Shown one piece after another: positions 35,897 to 47,795 of a stretch of DNA of 64,000 nucleotides. Origin of the DNA: Plectrocnemia conspersa. Lineage: Eukaryota; Arthropoda; Insecta; Trichoptera; Polycentropodidae. A program made the position numbers and the translations under genes. Position 1 is the stretch's first letter; each line of letters begins with the position of its first letter. The notes beneath the pieces are model-generated. The model was not told the origin of the DNA. It was given only the letters and a program-made list of their open reading frames with translations, and ran no database searches. The DNA is taken from assembly GCA_009617715.1 (NCBI GenBank), contig VTFK01000364.1, forward strand, positions 186,001 through 250,000, written 5' to 3'.

Positions 35897-36193
35897 GTCT
35901 AGAACAGTGGTGGCCAACTGAAATCCCTTGGTGAGCCAAATCAAATAATGCATGTCTTTGAATGGCCACACATAAATATTTTACAACTTAATAATAATAT
36001 AATAATAAAATAATAATATTTTATTATTTTTAAAATCGTCATTTATTTTTTATTACATAATAATTTTTTGGTGTCGATCGGTATGAATATGTAAAACATA
36101 TAGATATTTCAAAACTTCAAAAGGGCCAATTAAAACCTTCAAGTGGGCCACTTGTGGCCCGCGGGACACAGTTTGGCCATCGCTGGTCTAGAA
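35897..36193. mobile_element. hAT MITE, 281 bp, with exact 8-bp target duplication
   Basis: The element at 35905-36185 begins CAGTGGTGGCCAACTG and ends CAGTTTGGCCATCGCTG. Directly repeated GTCTAGAA (35897-35904 and 36186-36193) is a perfect 8-bp target-site duplication. The terminal CAGTGGT-GGCCAA form and subterminal GGGCCACTTGTGGCCCGCGG are typical of hAT non-autonomous elements. The perfect duplication implies relatively recent insertion compared with most relics here. Confidence 0.95.
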
Positions 36194-36199
36194 ACTGAA

Positions 36200-37640
36200 T
36201 AATGAAGCAATCTATTTTTTTCTATGCTATCTTGTGTATGAACTATTTAACAGGCATAAGCTTATATCGCATTGATATATAATTATAATGTAAGGCGACT
36301 CAAACTTATATAATTTATGGAGCTCGAGTATCGTAATGTTGAGGTAAAGCTAAAACACGCGTGTTAAATAATTTAGTATTTAGGGATATTATATGACCGA
36401 ATAGATATATAAGATAGTGCTACTAAATGCTCATATATTTAATAATAATATTCATATATAATACGAATAAATGTTTATATTACATTTTGAAATAAAATTA
36501 TGTTTGTAAATAATTAGATAATTATAATTTTGTGGTTCAGAATAAAGACATGACAAGCTTTGTAAACAACAATTTTACAATAAACATGATTTTCTGGGCG
36601 CTTTTTTAATAAGTAGCCAAACAGAAATTAAAATTGAATCAATAAAATGACAATAAAAAATAGCAAACAAGATTTTATGACTAGTGTATACTCTTCTATG
36701 TGTCTATTAAAAAATTCTACCTAATAAAAATCTATATTTATAAACAATTAACCTTAATCAGTGTTAAAGTAGATGAAATATTTTTTTCTATTCAAGAAAG
36801 TAATGTAGCGCGTTAGGTATACTCAATTGAACGAAAAAGCTACTAGTTGTGCAGTTAAGAACTGAAACTCTTTATGATATGCTTGTGCTAGTACATAATA
36901 TAGTATTCTTAATGATTTTACATTTTGCTTCAATTTACAATGGCAATATTAAGTATTAAGGACAGTCGCTAAAAATTACTTCAATTGAAAGCTTCTATCA
37001 TTTTATATCATATCGTATATATGTAATTGAAAAAAATACCTGCGATCCAAAGAAATTAACCGTTTGATGTTTTTATTACATCGCGCAAACGTATACATAT
37101 TCAAAACCCTCCTTACAGCGTGCAAAAAGTGCTTAATTATTGCGTAAACCTGAGCCGGATATTAAACAATATAATAATGGGTACTGAAGGGGTTAACGTG
37201 TAGGCAGACACTCTGGGGAGTATGGGAGGTATCAACTCATCCTTGTTTTGTAACAAGAGTAGCCAGACGAACCCCTGTACAAATTACGCCTCACCACGTA
37301 TGTTTATGTAGCCTAAAAGCATATGTAACGAATTCACGGGGGAGAGTATCTTTATAAAAAAAAAATAGAAAAAACAAGGCTTGAACCAGACACAAAAAAT
37401 CTCATTTATGGTATACATAAGCGTTATTTAAATCACTGGATTTGCTTGTATAGGGACACTTACAAAAAAATAATCACTTGTATCACACATACAAAGGATT
37501 AATAATGTTTTCAAAGTTAAGTATAATATAACATTTTTAGAACTCTGAGAACGTCCTTCTTTTATTTTTTAACGGTGCACCTAATACAATTAGTAGGTGC
37601 ATGATAGACCGGTAGTATAACTGGGAGAATTAGAAAATAT
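36200..37640. other. AT-rich, no gene
   Basis: No exon supported. TTACGCCTCACCACG near 37285 and GGGGTGAGGTGTAAC near 38760 are roughly inverted and could be outer ends of the Tigger-like element between them. Confidence 0.35.
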
Positions 37641-37654
37641 TATATACTTAAACA

Positions 37655-38430
37655 TTGAAACCTCGATTGCGAGTAATTGGTTTACGAGATTTTCGTAATA
37701 CGAGCTAATATTTTTAATCAATTTTGACTTGATAAACAAGCGATGTCTTGCAATACGAGCAGTGCATATTTCATTACTTTCTCCCCAACTGAGACGATGA
37801 TTCTTCTTGCATTGAAGACATACCTTTTGGAAAATAATTTTCCATTAAAAGTCTTGTTGGCAATGTAGGTATAATGCACCTTCTCATCTTCCAGACCTTG
37901 AGGACGACTTACTGCAGAAATTCGAGCTCATAAGAGCAAGTTTATTTCTTTTAAACCACTCCATTACTCCAGCTCATGGACTAGCAGGTAATTTCGAACT
38001 TCAGCTTTACAGAAAATCACTATTTCAGTGATGCTTCGAAGTGACCATTGAAACAAACCTTACCCTCAGAGAATTTTGGGAAGATCATTTATACATAGTG
38101 AGCCGCCTCAAGATCAAGATGGGATGGGGCTACCAAGAGAACCCTCAATTCTGCTTGGAAAGTGTCATACTGTGTTATTTTCTCAATCCCGTTTGACATC
38201 AGTTTATTCCTACGATATCAGTTTGAACATTTTGGCTGGAGAAACTTCTACTAAAGGTCTAGGAATCACTTTTGAGAGCAAGTGGTGGTTCTCTCTACTG
38301 TCTGTTATAAATCTTCCGAAATACTCGGCTTTGTCGCTAAGCATTTTTCAAACTACAGAAGGGTGCTATCGATAATCCAGCTATTCTCGAGGAATTTCAG
38401 TTTTGGGTTCTAGAACGTCTTGAGAATCAC
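37655..38430 (+). pseudogene. Tigger/pogo-family transposase relic
   Basis: The left edge has ACCTCGATTGCGAGTAATTGG, resembling Tigger termini. Reading across frame breaks, the plus strand gives a degraded DDE block: KVLL and PDLEDDLLQKFE (family: LLLDNAPAH-P-x-DLE...) at 37848-37925, NHSITP-like sequence at about 37955, TLREFWEDHF at 38060-38090, and WDGATKRTLNSAWK at 38118-38160 (family W-x-x-V-x-x-x-TL-x-x-CWKKLWP). Numerous frameshifts mean no protein is made. The 99-codon frame here (38076-38375) is mostly out of the original phase. Confidence 0.65.
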
Positions 38431-38439
38431 GATCGCTTT

Positions 38440-39165
38440 CTCTTTTAATGTCCGTCGGGGCTAAACCTTCCGAATCCGGCCCTTAATACGCTTGCATTGC
38501 ACGTTAATCTGTCCGGTACATAACATATTATTTTAATATATTATGATTTTTTTTGTTTGCTGCTTTCTATGTATTAATTTAATTATATATTTATGTATGT
38601 ATTGAAACGATACAATGTATTTTTTACAACCATCGTGACGCATTGGGGTAACCTGTTAGGTAATAACTGTCTTGATTTAATTTAAATAAATAAAATATAT
38701 ATTGATGTATTCATTTGGATTGGATTTGTAAACAATGTAAAATCTCATATGGTAGTTGTGGGGTGAGGTGTAACATTGCCAGACACGCTACCTCAAATTA
38801 TAATATACTATAAGATATACAATTATATACATATATAAGATATTATTAAGAGTAGTGTCTTTATGATGCTTATCGAATATACATTCCCATGTAGGTATGT
38901 GAGATAAAATCGACATCAAAGAAATTTTCGCTTACGTGAAAAGTTTGATATCACATATTAAAGACACAAGATTATTTTATCGCACATGAATATACTGTGA
39001 TAAATATTAACATTACTGGTAAAACTTTATTTTAAATAAAGCGATGAAGCGTATTCGGCCCAATTTTTCATATATTTGATTTAATGAGAAATAGAAGTAT
39101 GAAACTTTAAAATAAAATAAAACAGATAAAACAACATCTCCAAAAATCTTCATTTGATCCGTGAT
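38440..39165. other. AT-rich, no feature seen
   Basis: No feature supported. Confidence 0.45.
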
Positions 39166-39174
39166 TCAGAAGGC

Positions 39175-39485
39175 AACTTCTGTTTATCCGAAGAACGATT
39201 TGGCGGAGTTAATTTGCAATCTGTACTCGTTGAGATGGGTAAATCGTTTCTGGAGATGCACTTCGCGCTATTTCTCGTCTTCAGATGCATCTAGGAAGTC
39301 TTCAATGTAGAGGAAATAGAAGTCCGCTCAGTGAACAAATAACATATAGTGTAGAAATTGCGATCTCTTCGATGCATTAAATCTATTGTGCTGAAGACCC
39401 TCTTGTGTGCGAGCGAATGTGAACAATCCTGGATGTGAAGCACAAAAAACTTTTTGGACCAGATAAGGCGCTTAATCATTTGTAA
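39175..39485 (-). pseudogene. Ty3/gypsy reverse transcriptase relic
   Basis: The minus strand carries HKRVFSTIDLMH (family K-x-FSTIDL-x-x-AYHQ) and, after an internal deletion, FLYIEDFLDASEDE followed by a stop and then VHLQKRFTHLNEYRLQINSAK and SFFG (family YLDD-ILI-S...EH-x-x-HL-x-x-VF-x-RL-x-x-GL-x-IN-x-x-KC-x-FG). The catalytic YxDD is YIED. The copy is broken by a deletion and a stop codon, so it is inactive. Confidence 0.75.
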
Positions 39486-39489
39486 TCTC

Positions 39490-40010
39490 GACAAGGACGA
39501 GGTGAAGAGATGACGAATAGGAGCTTTCTGCTGGTCGTATTGGGCTATTGTTTAATATACGCCACAACTTATCTTTCTCGATTTTATACCTATTGGTATA
39601 AAAAGCGATTTTTCATTGCTTGAATTTCTTCGAGTAATTTGTGATACTGCAATGATCCAGGAATAGCTTTAATTTATGGTTGTTTTTCGTGTTTCATTTA
39701 ACGTAGCATGTTGTCTTGGCATCGATCAAGTAAGCACCCTTAAAGTGTTGGAATGACGCAAGAAATCGGCTCTGATTATGGATTTTCGGACGTCCCGCAA
39801 AAAATCATATGTTGCTGATTTCAAGAATTTGCCAATCTTGCTCCATTTCAGTATTTACGAAAAATTGCGTCTTTGATGGTTTGTCTATAATGGATACGGT
39901 GCGTTACTCCTGGACGGAAGGATTAACGCATATCATCATAAAAGCGACAGTTCCACTCGCGATAATAGTTTTTTTTACCACATATTTTTATATAACTATG
40001 TATTGATGGA
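39490..40010. other. No supported gene
   Basis: Intermediate base composition, possibly more retroelement debris. No frame recognised. Confidence 0.35.
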
Positions 40011-40015
40011 AAAAA

Positions 40016-40325
40016 GTTGTTTAAAGTTACGTTATAGTATCCTTTTGAACGGATTTAGATAAAAATGACATTTTCAATGATGGAAAAAAGTAATTAGGAC
40101 GATTGTCGTTTTTGCGTTTTTCACGAAGTAAAAATATTGATTCATTAGTTTTAATTTAAGTTGATTGCTAAATTGAACTTGGTAGTTAAAAATTCGAAAA
40201 TCCAAATGTTGACCTTAATTATTATTTTAATAAAATATTAAGAAATATTTTTTTGTCCGGAATAAGCAGTGTCCGCAAAAATTCTGTCCGGAAAGTGCCT
40301 GTCCGAAAAATTCGTGTCCAGATTA
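40016..40325 (+). mobile_element. Half of a GTCCG-ended foldback element
   Basis: Matches one arm of the complete inverted element at 59487-60075: TTGAACGGATTTAGA, TCAATGATGGAAAAAAGTAATTA, TTCACGAAGTAAAAAT, TTAAAAATTC, ATCCAAATGTT and TTTTTTTGTCCGGAA appear in the same order. It ends in several GTCCG repeats (TCTGTCCGGAAAG, CTGTCCGAAAAATTCG, TGTCCAG). Only one arm is present. Confidence 0.75.
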
Positions 40326-40329
40326 ATTA

Positions 40330-40621
40330 CCAATCTGTATTCCACTTTTTCGTGTTTGCGTCTCCTAAGGGGGTTAAACTCTGGATTCCGAACGTCGAGC
40401 TGGACACATTTGACAGGAGCAGGAAGAGTCATCTTTCTCGATCTATTGCTCTTCTTTCGAATTTCGAGTTTGTGCAATCTCAGTGAGTCCAAGTTGAAGT
40501 TATGTTGTCGAGAGTCTCGAAAGTAATTTATTGTGTTATGCTCTGTGTATCCGTTTTTATATACACGACCAACCTGAGGGAGGCTTAGTGCAAGTCCACA
40601 TTTTGTTGAACAGGTTATCAT
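40330..40621 (-). other. Open frame with TATA box, unclassified
   Basis: A minus-strand frame is open from 40621 to the foldback element (127 codons including the repeat). It includes MTLPAPVKCVQLDVRNPEF, but no family is recognised. TATATAAAAACGG on the same strand (about 40551-40564) could be a promoter, in which case the upstream part of the frame is not translated. Mixed host or transposon origin is possible. Confidence 0.3.
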
Positions 40622-40639
40622 TTTAAACTAATATGTTGT

Positions 40640-42110
40640 TATTTTTGTATCCTGTGCTGTATTATTTATATTGAAATTCTCAAATGGCTGTTGTGCTGCT
40701 TTCCGGGTGGCTAATTTCTTGAAATTTATCACCGGCTCGCACTTGTTCAATGCTATGTAAGTTTTTTTTCACGCTTATTTCAGTAAATGCATTTAAAAGT
40801 ATTATGCAGTACCTTTCAAAGCCTACGAGCTTTTTTGAAATACTTTTTGAGCAAATTATCTTTACAAATAATGTTTTTGCCTGAGTTGACCACCTTAAAC
40901 TAACGAAATGGTCGAAATATTCAGTCCGTTTTATTTTTTATCTCAAAATATATTTTGTATTTATTTTGATTTGAAACGCTAAACGACTCGGATGTGAAAA
41001 ACGTATGAACACGAAAATGGTTCACAAAAGGATTTTAAAGTTAAACCGAATTTGAAGTACCTGCCGGTTTTTTGCTGTCGTGTTGTAAGCTATAAGACAT
41101 ATTTTAGTTTAGATGACTTCTTATATATACTTTTATACAATTTTTTTAACAATTATGTCGAAGTCTTTATTATATTAATAAATTACAGGATGGCACTATA
41201 AAGTGAATGGTTAAAATTGATTTCCTAACTCAACAGAATTTCATATTTTGAAATTTAGCAAATAATTACGGTAAATCCTGCATTACTGAAAATCATAAGA
41301 GAATAAACTATGGGTTCCTTTAATTTTAGCTGAATAAAAATAAATTGGCAACTACTCTCAACCTATGCACAACGACTATTTTATTTGATATATCTCATTA
41401 AACGAATAGCGGTAAAATATTCGAACAACGAAAATCTAGGATATACATTTTTTATTATCATATTATACATTTTAAAAAATATAATTTTTACTATTTATAC
41501 ACTGTATATGGAGCTCTTATTACAAAAAAGTTATTATGCGTCCCGGAATCCGAAATGGTTCTGAACCTGAGAAAATGCTACATATACTATATATTTAGAA
41601 ATGCCGAGATGGAAGTAAAACCGGTCGTCTTGTTTGAATCACTTTTTTATTAAGAGACTGATTTTTTCAACTGTTTTAACAACCCTAAGCGATCATTGAG
41701 TTCAAACATTACCCCCTCCAAATAGTATTGATTTTCGAATGTTCATTTATATATTAATGATTCTATCTGTAAATGCATAAGCGATGAACCGCCCTTTGAT
41801 ATATCGAACGTAGTATGAATTCAGACCGCACGATAACTAATTCGTTATTGATGACTGATGTATCAGCTACCCGGATATTCCCGCATGGTGGTGGGGATGC
41901 AGCGCAGTCCCTCCAATGTAACTATTGATATTTTGATATTAATAGGTATCGGTAGAAATGCATCTATTTCGGGCCACTCGGGATAAGGGTACCAATATAA
42001 CTATGGTAAATTTCTACAGCCGCAAAAAAGGGGCGAGCACGCAACAGGTCGAAACGTATTTTTTTTTTTTTTGTCAATAGATTGTAAAATGGCCGCGATT
42101 TCACTTACTT
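40640..42110. other. AT-rich, no feature seen
   Basis: No exon or element supported. A T-run of 13 sits at about 42059-42071. Confidence 0.45.
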
Positions 42111-45100
42111 CGAATGTTGATGAAGCTAGATGGGCTCTTGGTCTCGATTAGAAGCGAGCGCTCGGATTGATGTCTGCTGCAGTTGTGTCACCGTTGCACA
42201 TGAAAATGCCCGGGCACAGCGCATGAACGCGGGGGGTGGAACGTATCAGAATCGCCCCCCAACGAGAACAAAGTAGTCGCGGATGTACCTAAAGGGGAGA
42301 AAGGTGCAACAGGTAAAAAACCAACCTCCCCGATCCCCAGTCGTCGACACGAAAAATTTAAAAACATGATGTACACGAAAGCCACATACCACCCTGATCG
42401 GGAGGGTGGTTATCAAGGATATTAAAAATACAACGTGAAAAAGCATGGTTGTAGTGATCCAATATGTCTACGCCCTTCAACTAATAATGCTTATTAAAAA
42501 TATCAGTATTTTTTCGGTTTGTCTTCCAATTATACTTCTCAAAGAATGAAAAAAATCGCAGTAGTCAATGAATTAATACAAGTCGATGCAATATACAAGT
42601 TATGTGTGGCACTGAGTGGGGTGGGACTGGGTCTGCCTGTCTGAGCTGTCGCTATGGAAACGAGAGTCTGCGGTAGAATTGATTGCCACGGTGCACAGAG
42701 TACCTGGAAAAGCCGGGATTTTGTGCATCTGAGGGGTGGGTTGTATTTCCGCGCATATTACCGTCAATTTGATTATTGATATTCGAGCCCATAGTTTAAT
42801 ATTAATGTGTTAATGCATGGAATAGAAATATCCTATGCATTTATTTACAGTTCATACCTTATCGTATCGATCGTAACTCGAAAGTAAGACAGCAAAAAAA
42901 CAAGAGGAACGGAAACTTCTTCAGAAAAGACGACAAAGAAAGCAATCTGAACAAAACTGAATTTATCACTAATGAGTATCCCCCTATTAAAAGTACTTGT
43001 ACTTCTTGATCGGCAATCAAATCGAGTCAGACATCAAAGGCAGTTCAGGTTTATACATCACCCTTTGTGAAAGGCGGGGCAGGGCGTGTACTGTTAAACC
43101 TTTGTACACTCGATCTGGTTACGATAGAGTTATGTATGTTGCACTACAATATATAGGAGTGGGGATGCACCAGCCACAGCGAGCTGTATCCGGGGATCGG
43201 GAGTCAAAGGTGGTGTGGGTAGGGATGCATGTCACATCCAAAGCCCCCTACCCCAATATATTGTTTGTGCACATGCAGCTCGTAATAACGATTAGAAGAC
43301 AGCTCATATGTTTATATAATATAATATAAGAACAATCTGATTCTTCACAAAGGCAAGGTCAAAAATGCAAACTTTAAGAAGTACTAAAATCGATTAGACG
43401 GAGATGCACTTTCAATCTTACTTGATACGGGCAATAACAACGCAGGAGTGGCTTAAGCTTAATTTCAAAATTAGCAAACCTCTTTGTCGTCTCGACCGGG
43501 GTAGCTGGGGGTGAAGTAGGGTGGTAACCCTGTCCGATACTCGCTCTGGGCCGACAGCGTGCGTTCGCAATCACGTCTACTGCACTTGTGCAACAGCTAC
43601 CGTAAAAACTCACAGAAACTGCGCATGGGGACTCGAGTCCGATATGTATAAAGCTCACCCACCAACCCCCCTGCACGCTACCAACAACGTAACAAAACGA
43701 ACTGTGTCATAATTGATAATAATGATAATTAATATAATTTGATAAGTAATACACGTATCTCTAAATTTTACCTTTAGAACAAAAACAAATTTAAGGTAAA
43801 ACAATTTTTTCAAATCGAGATATTAAAATGTTTTATCCGAAAAATTTACTTATAAATCGCGTAGAGGTAGCGAAACCATAATAAAAATAGCATACCTATT
43901 TGTAGCTCCGAAGGGTGTATGTGGGGTTGGATAACGTTGCTTCAAACATGTTGGCGGTAAGGTGCCCGGATATTACGCGTGATTTCAAGGGTTAGCTGGT
44001 GCTAAGGTCACCCCAAAAGCCATTTGTTTCACTTCATCGTAACGTATTTTAACTAAAAACATATATTAAATCACTTGATAAGCAATTTGTGTATGTGAGC
44101 ATCTCGCGATAATAATATTGATTCAGAACTGAGAGTGTTACTACGTTTTCCATTGCAAGAAACACTGCCGTTACCGGTAACAGGGCCCAATGGGCGGGAT
44201 CAAGCTTTTAAGGGCCGGATGAGCGGGATCTACCCCGTAGTACTACATTATTTGTTAGAGTCTCAGTAGTGTTTCCTGCAAATCTATTGCATTGCATTTC
44301 CATATCATTAGCTTTGAATGCTACTGCATTTCTACATCACTTTCGTAATGCCTCAGTTCCAGATTTAGCCCCCGGTCTAGCCTGAAACGCAATGCTTTGC
44401 TCGTCATTGGTAGTCCAAAGGATGCTACCTCGGTTGGGTGTTCACAAAGTTTACTTCCTCTCAAGAGCTTGGGGTTTCAACTCATCGTTGTCACCTCGGG
44501 AAAGATGTGGTAGCAATTTCGTATGAGCCCTCGTTTCAACGTCTGGCGCACTACAGTACCTCTACAGTGCATTCGAAATTAAAGAATAAAATCCCAGGGC
44601 GCACGCAGATGCAAGCATATGCAAAACCTGAAGCTGACATTAAAATGGTTATCGATTTTTTGCAAATTTTGGAAGAAAAACAGAAAGAACTAACATACGG
44701 AAAACTTCACTAAATTAAAAAACTGCGAAGAGGTAGCGTGACGAAACGAAATTATAAACCAACGTTAAAATGGTAGGGTGTGTAAAGTGGTGGTTGTATC
44801 CCATTCGTGCACAAAGTCTGGCGATGACGCGTGCGCACGCCTAGACTTACAATGCATTAATGTGCCAGGTCCGCGCACTAATGCAAGAATCCCGGGTATA
44901 GCTCTGGATGTCGACCCTCTCCCTTGCACCCCATTTCTACCCTACCCCCTAACGCACCACCGATGCATCAGGTAGTCAAACACAAAACCCAAGGACACGC
45001 GCATGTGCAGTCATGAGAATCAAACCAAAACCTACTTTGTTTCACAAACATTAAGCAAAGGCAAACGCTATCACTCACTGTCGCGAGATTCAATACTGAT

Positions 45101-45299
45101 TCTTCCGAGAATAAGCATATTTTTTAATAAATTGTTAAGAAACAGCATTTAAATACAGTTTATGCCAATGTAAAACTTGAATTATGTTATCGTATCGCCG
45201 AAATTAGATAAGCAAACCAACATAACATAAGAACCTGCGAGATGTAGGGTGAAGATATACAAAAACGTAGTAAGAAACTTAATTTAAGATGCAGCGTAC

Positions 45300-45657
45300 C
45301 TCGTGATAGTTTCGAAAGTGGTCAGTTAGGTAAAGTGGTGGTTGATTACCATCCGCGCACAAGCTCTGGCAATGAAGCGCGCGCACGCCTTGACGTCCAA
45401 TGCACTAATGCGCTGTGTCCGCGCACCGAGGTAAGAATTCCGGGCATAGCTCTGGATATTGACTCAGTCCCCTCCACTCCCTTGCACTCCTTCCCTACAC
45501 TACTTCCTAACCCACCAGCGCGCGCACGCCTTAACGTCCAATGCACTAAAGCGATGTGTCTGCGTACCGAGGTAAGAATCCCGGGCATAGCACTGGATAC
45601 TGATGTCATCCCTTCCATACCCTTGCCTCCTTTCCCCGCCACCCCCTTCCTCTTCAC
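45300..45657 (-). other. Array unit, candidate exon (358 nt)
   Basis: Bounded on the minus strand by GGATGCACAG| and CACGAG|GTACGC. It holds two copies of a ~150-bp subrepeat (cores at about 45391-45410 and 45530-45548). No pyrimidine tract precedes the AG, so the acceptor is weak. It may be a transcribed non-coding exon or a simple repeat unit. Confidence 0.3.
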
Positions 45658-46333
45658 CTGTGCATCCGGTAGTTAAGAACAAAATCCCAGGGCACGCGCA
45701 TGTGCAATCATGGCAATCGAACTAACAACCTCTTTTAATACTCTATCAATATGCAAAATCAAAATCTATGAATCCTTGGCATAAATCCGAATATTGACTC
45801 AATCCCCTCCACTCCCTTGCACCCCTTCCCTATCCTACCTCCTAATTCACCAGCGCGCGCACGCCTTAACGTCCAATGCACTAAAACGACGTGTCCGCGC
45901 AGTGAGGTATGAATCCCGGGCGTAGCACTGGATATTGACGTCATACCTTCCACACCCTTCCCCACCCACCCCTTTACTTTTCACCTGTGCATCCGGTGGT
46001 CAATAAAAATAATACAGGGCGCGCGCATGTGCAATCATGTCAATCGAACCAGCCACCTCCGTTATTACTCAAGCAATATGCGAAATCAAAACCTATCACG
46101 AACAGCCTCGGGGTATGTCCCGATACCCTTTATAATGATTATCGATTTTTACAAAATTTACAGTGAAAAAATAGTATAAGCACAGTTTATACTGAAGGAA
46201 TATCTAAATTACGGTATCGTGACGCTAAAGATAAAACTAACATACGTCAATATACATGATATGAAAAACTGCGAGATGTAGTGCAAAGATACTATAAAAC
46301 TCAGCAAGAAACTTAAATTAGGAATCAGCGTAC

Positions 46334-46686
46334 CTTCTAGTAGTACCAAGATTGGGTCAGCTAGGTGAAGTAGTGGTTGAAACCAGTTGTTGCACAAGCT
46401 CTGGCAATGATGCGTGCGCACGCCTAGACGTACAATGCACTAATGAGCCGTGTCCTCGCACTGATGCAAGAATCCTGGGCATAGGTCCGAATATTGACTC
46501 AATCCCCTCCACTCCCTTGCACCCCTTCACTATCCTACCCCCTAACTCCCCAGCGCGCGCACGCTTTAACGTCGAATGCACTGAAGCGATGTGTCCGCGC
46601 AGTGAAGTAAGAATCCCGGGCATAGCACTGGATACTGATGTCATCCCTTCCATACCCTTGCCTCCTCTCCCCCCCTTAGTCTTCAC
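46334..46686 (-). other. Array unit, candidate exon (353 nt)
   Basis: Same architecture as the unit at 45300-45657, including the internal duplication, with edges GGATGCACAG| and CTAGAAG|GTACGC. Length differs by only 5 nt, implying duplication of the whole double unit. Confidence 0.3.
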
Positions 46687-47029
46687 CTGTGCATCCGGTG
46701 GTTAAGAGCAAAATCCCAGGGCGTGTGCAATCATGGCAATCGAACCAATCACCTCCATTATTACTCGATCAATATGCAAAAGCAAAATCTATAACTTATA
46801 GCCGCGGGGTATTTCCCGACACCCTTTATAATGATTATCGAATTTTACAAAATGTACAATAAAATAGTATAAAAGCACAGTTTATGTTAAAGGAATATCT
46901 AAATTAAGTTATCGTTTCGCTGAAGATACAGCTAACATATGCCAACCTACATAATATGCAGAACTGCGTAGGGGTAGTGCGACGATGCAGAGAAACACAA
47001 ATATAAATATAATTTAAGATGCAGCGTAC

Positions 47030-47259
47030 CTTTTAGTATTCTTTAGAGGGGTCGGGTGGGTGAAGTAGTGGTTGAATCCAATCCGTGCACCAATTCTGGG
47101 GATGTGATGTGCGCACGCCTTGACGTCCAATGCACTAATGTGCCGTGTCCTCGCACCAATGCAAGAATCCCGGGCATAGCTTCAGTTATTGATGTCATCC
47201 CTTCCACTTAATTTAACTCCCCTGCCTCCCTTACCTTCCCCACCCCCCAAACCCTTCAC
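47030..47259 (-). other. Array unit, candidate exon (230 nt, single subrepeat)
   Basis: Edges GGATGCACAG| and CTAAAAG|GTACGC with only one copy of the subrepeat, so this is the simple form of the unit. Confidence 0.3.
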
Positions 47260-47580
47260 CTGTGCATCCGATGGTCAAGGACATAATCCCAGGGCACGCG
47301 CATGTGCAATCATGGCAATCGAACCAACAACCTCTTTTATTACTCTATCTATATGCAAAATTAAACGCTATATTACGCCCCGAAACCCTTTGTAATGATA
47401 GTAGGTTTTTACAAAATGTACAATAAATACAGTATTTAAGTACATTATGCTAAAGTAATATTGAAATTATGGTATCGTATCACCAGAGATAAAGCTAGCA
47501 TATGTAAACCTACAGATAATAAAAGACTTCTAAGAGGTAGCGCAAGGATATAAAGAAACCTAATGTAAGATGCAGCGTAC

Positions 47581-47795
47581 CTCTTGGTAGCCTCGAGATG
47601 GGTCGGCTAGGTGGTTGAAGCCAATCTGCGCACAAGCTCTGGCAATGACGCGTGCGCATGCCTCTACAGGTCCGATGCACAATGCGCCGTGCGCTCGCAC
47701 CAATGCAAGATTCCCGGGCAACGCGCATACGTCATATTATCGGTGTCCAGCCTTCTACTCCCTTTTTCCCACCCTACCCCTATCCTTCTAACCCT
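47581..47795 (-). other. Array unit, candidate exon (about 215 nt)
   Basis: Donor-like CAAGAG|GTACGC is intact. The opposite edge has drifted to GGATGCATCAATAG|. One minus-strand frame reads MRTRHCQSLCADWLQPP, and CQSLC recurs in two other units (near 45365 and 46410) before stops appear. Confidence 0.28.

Noticed and set aside
40238..40621. 127-codon minus-strand frame as a host gene.
   Set aside because: Its last third is the GTCCG foldback repeat and a TATA box lies in its upstream part; no domain is visible.
45346..45657. Antisense 103-codon protein with repeated MPGILTS segments as a repeat-protein gene.
   Set aside because: Other array units have stops in the same frame, and changes fall at all codon positions, so the repetition reflects DNA duplication.
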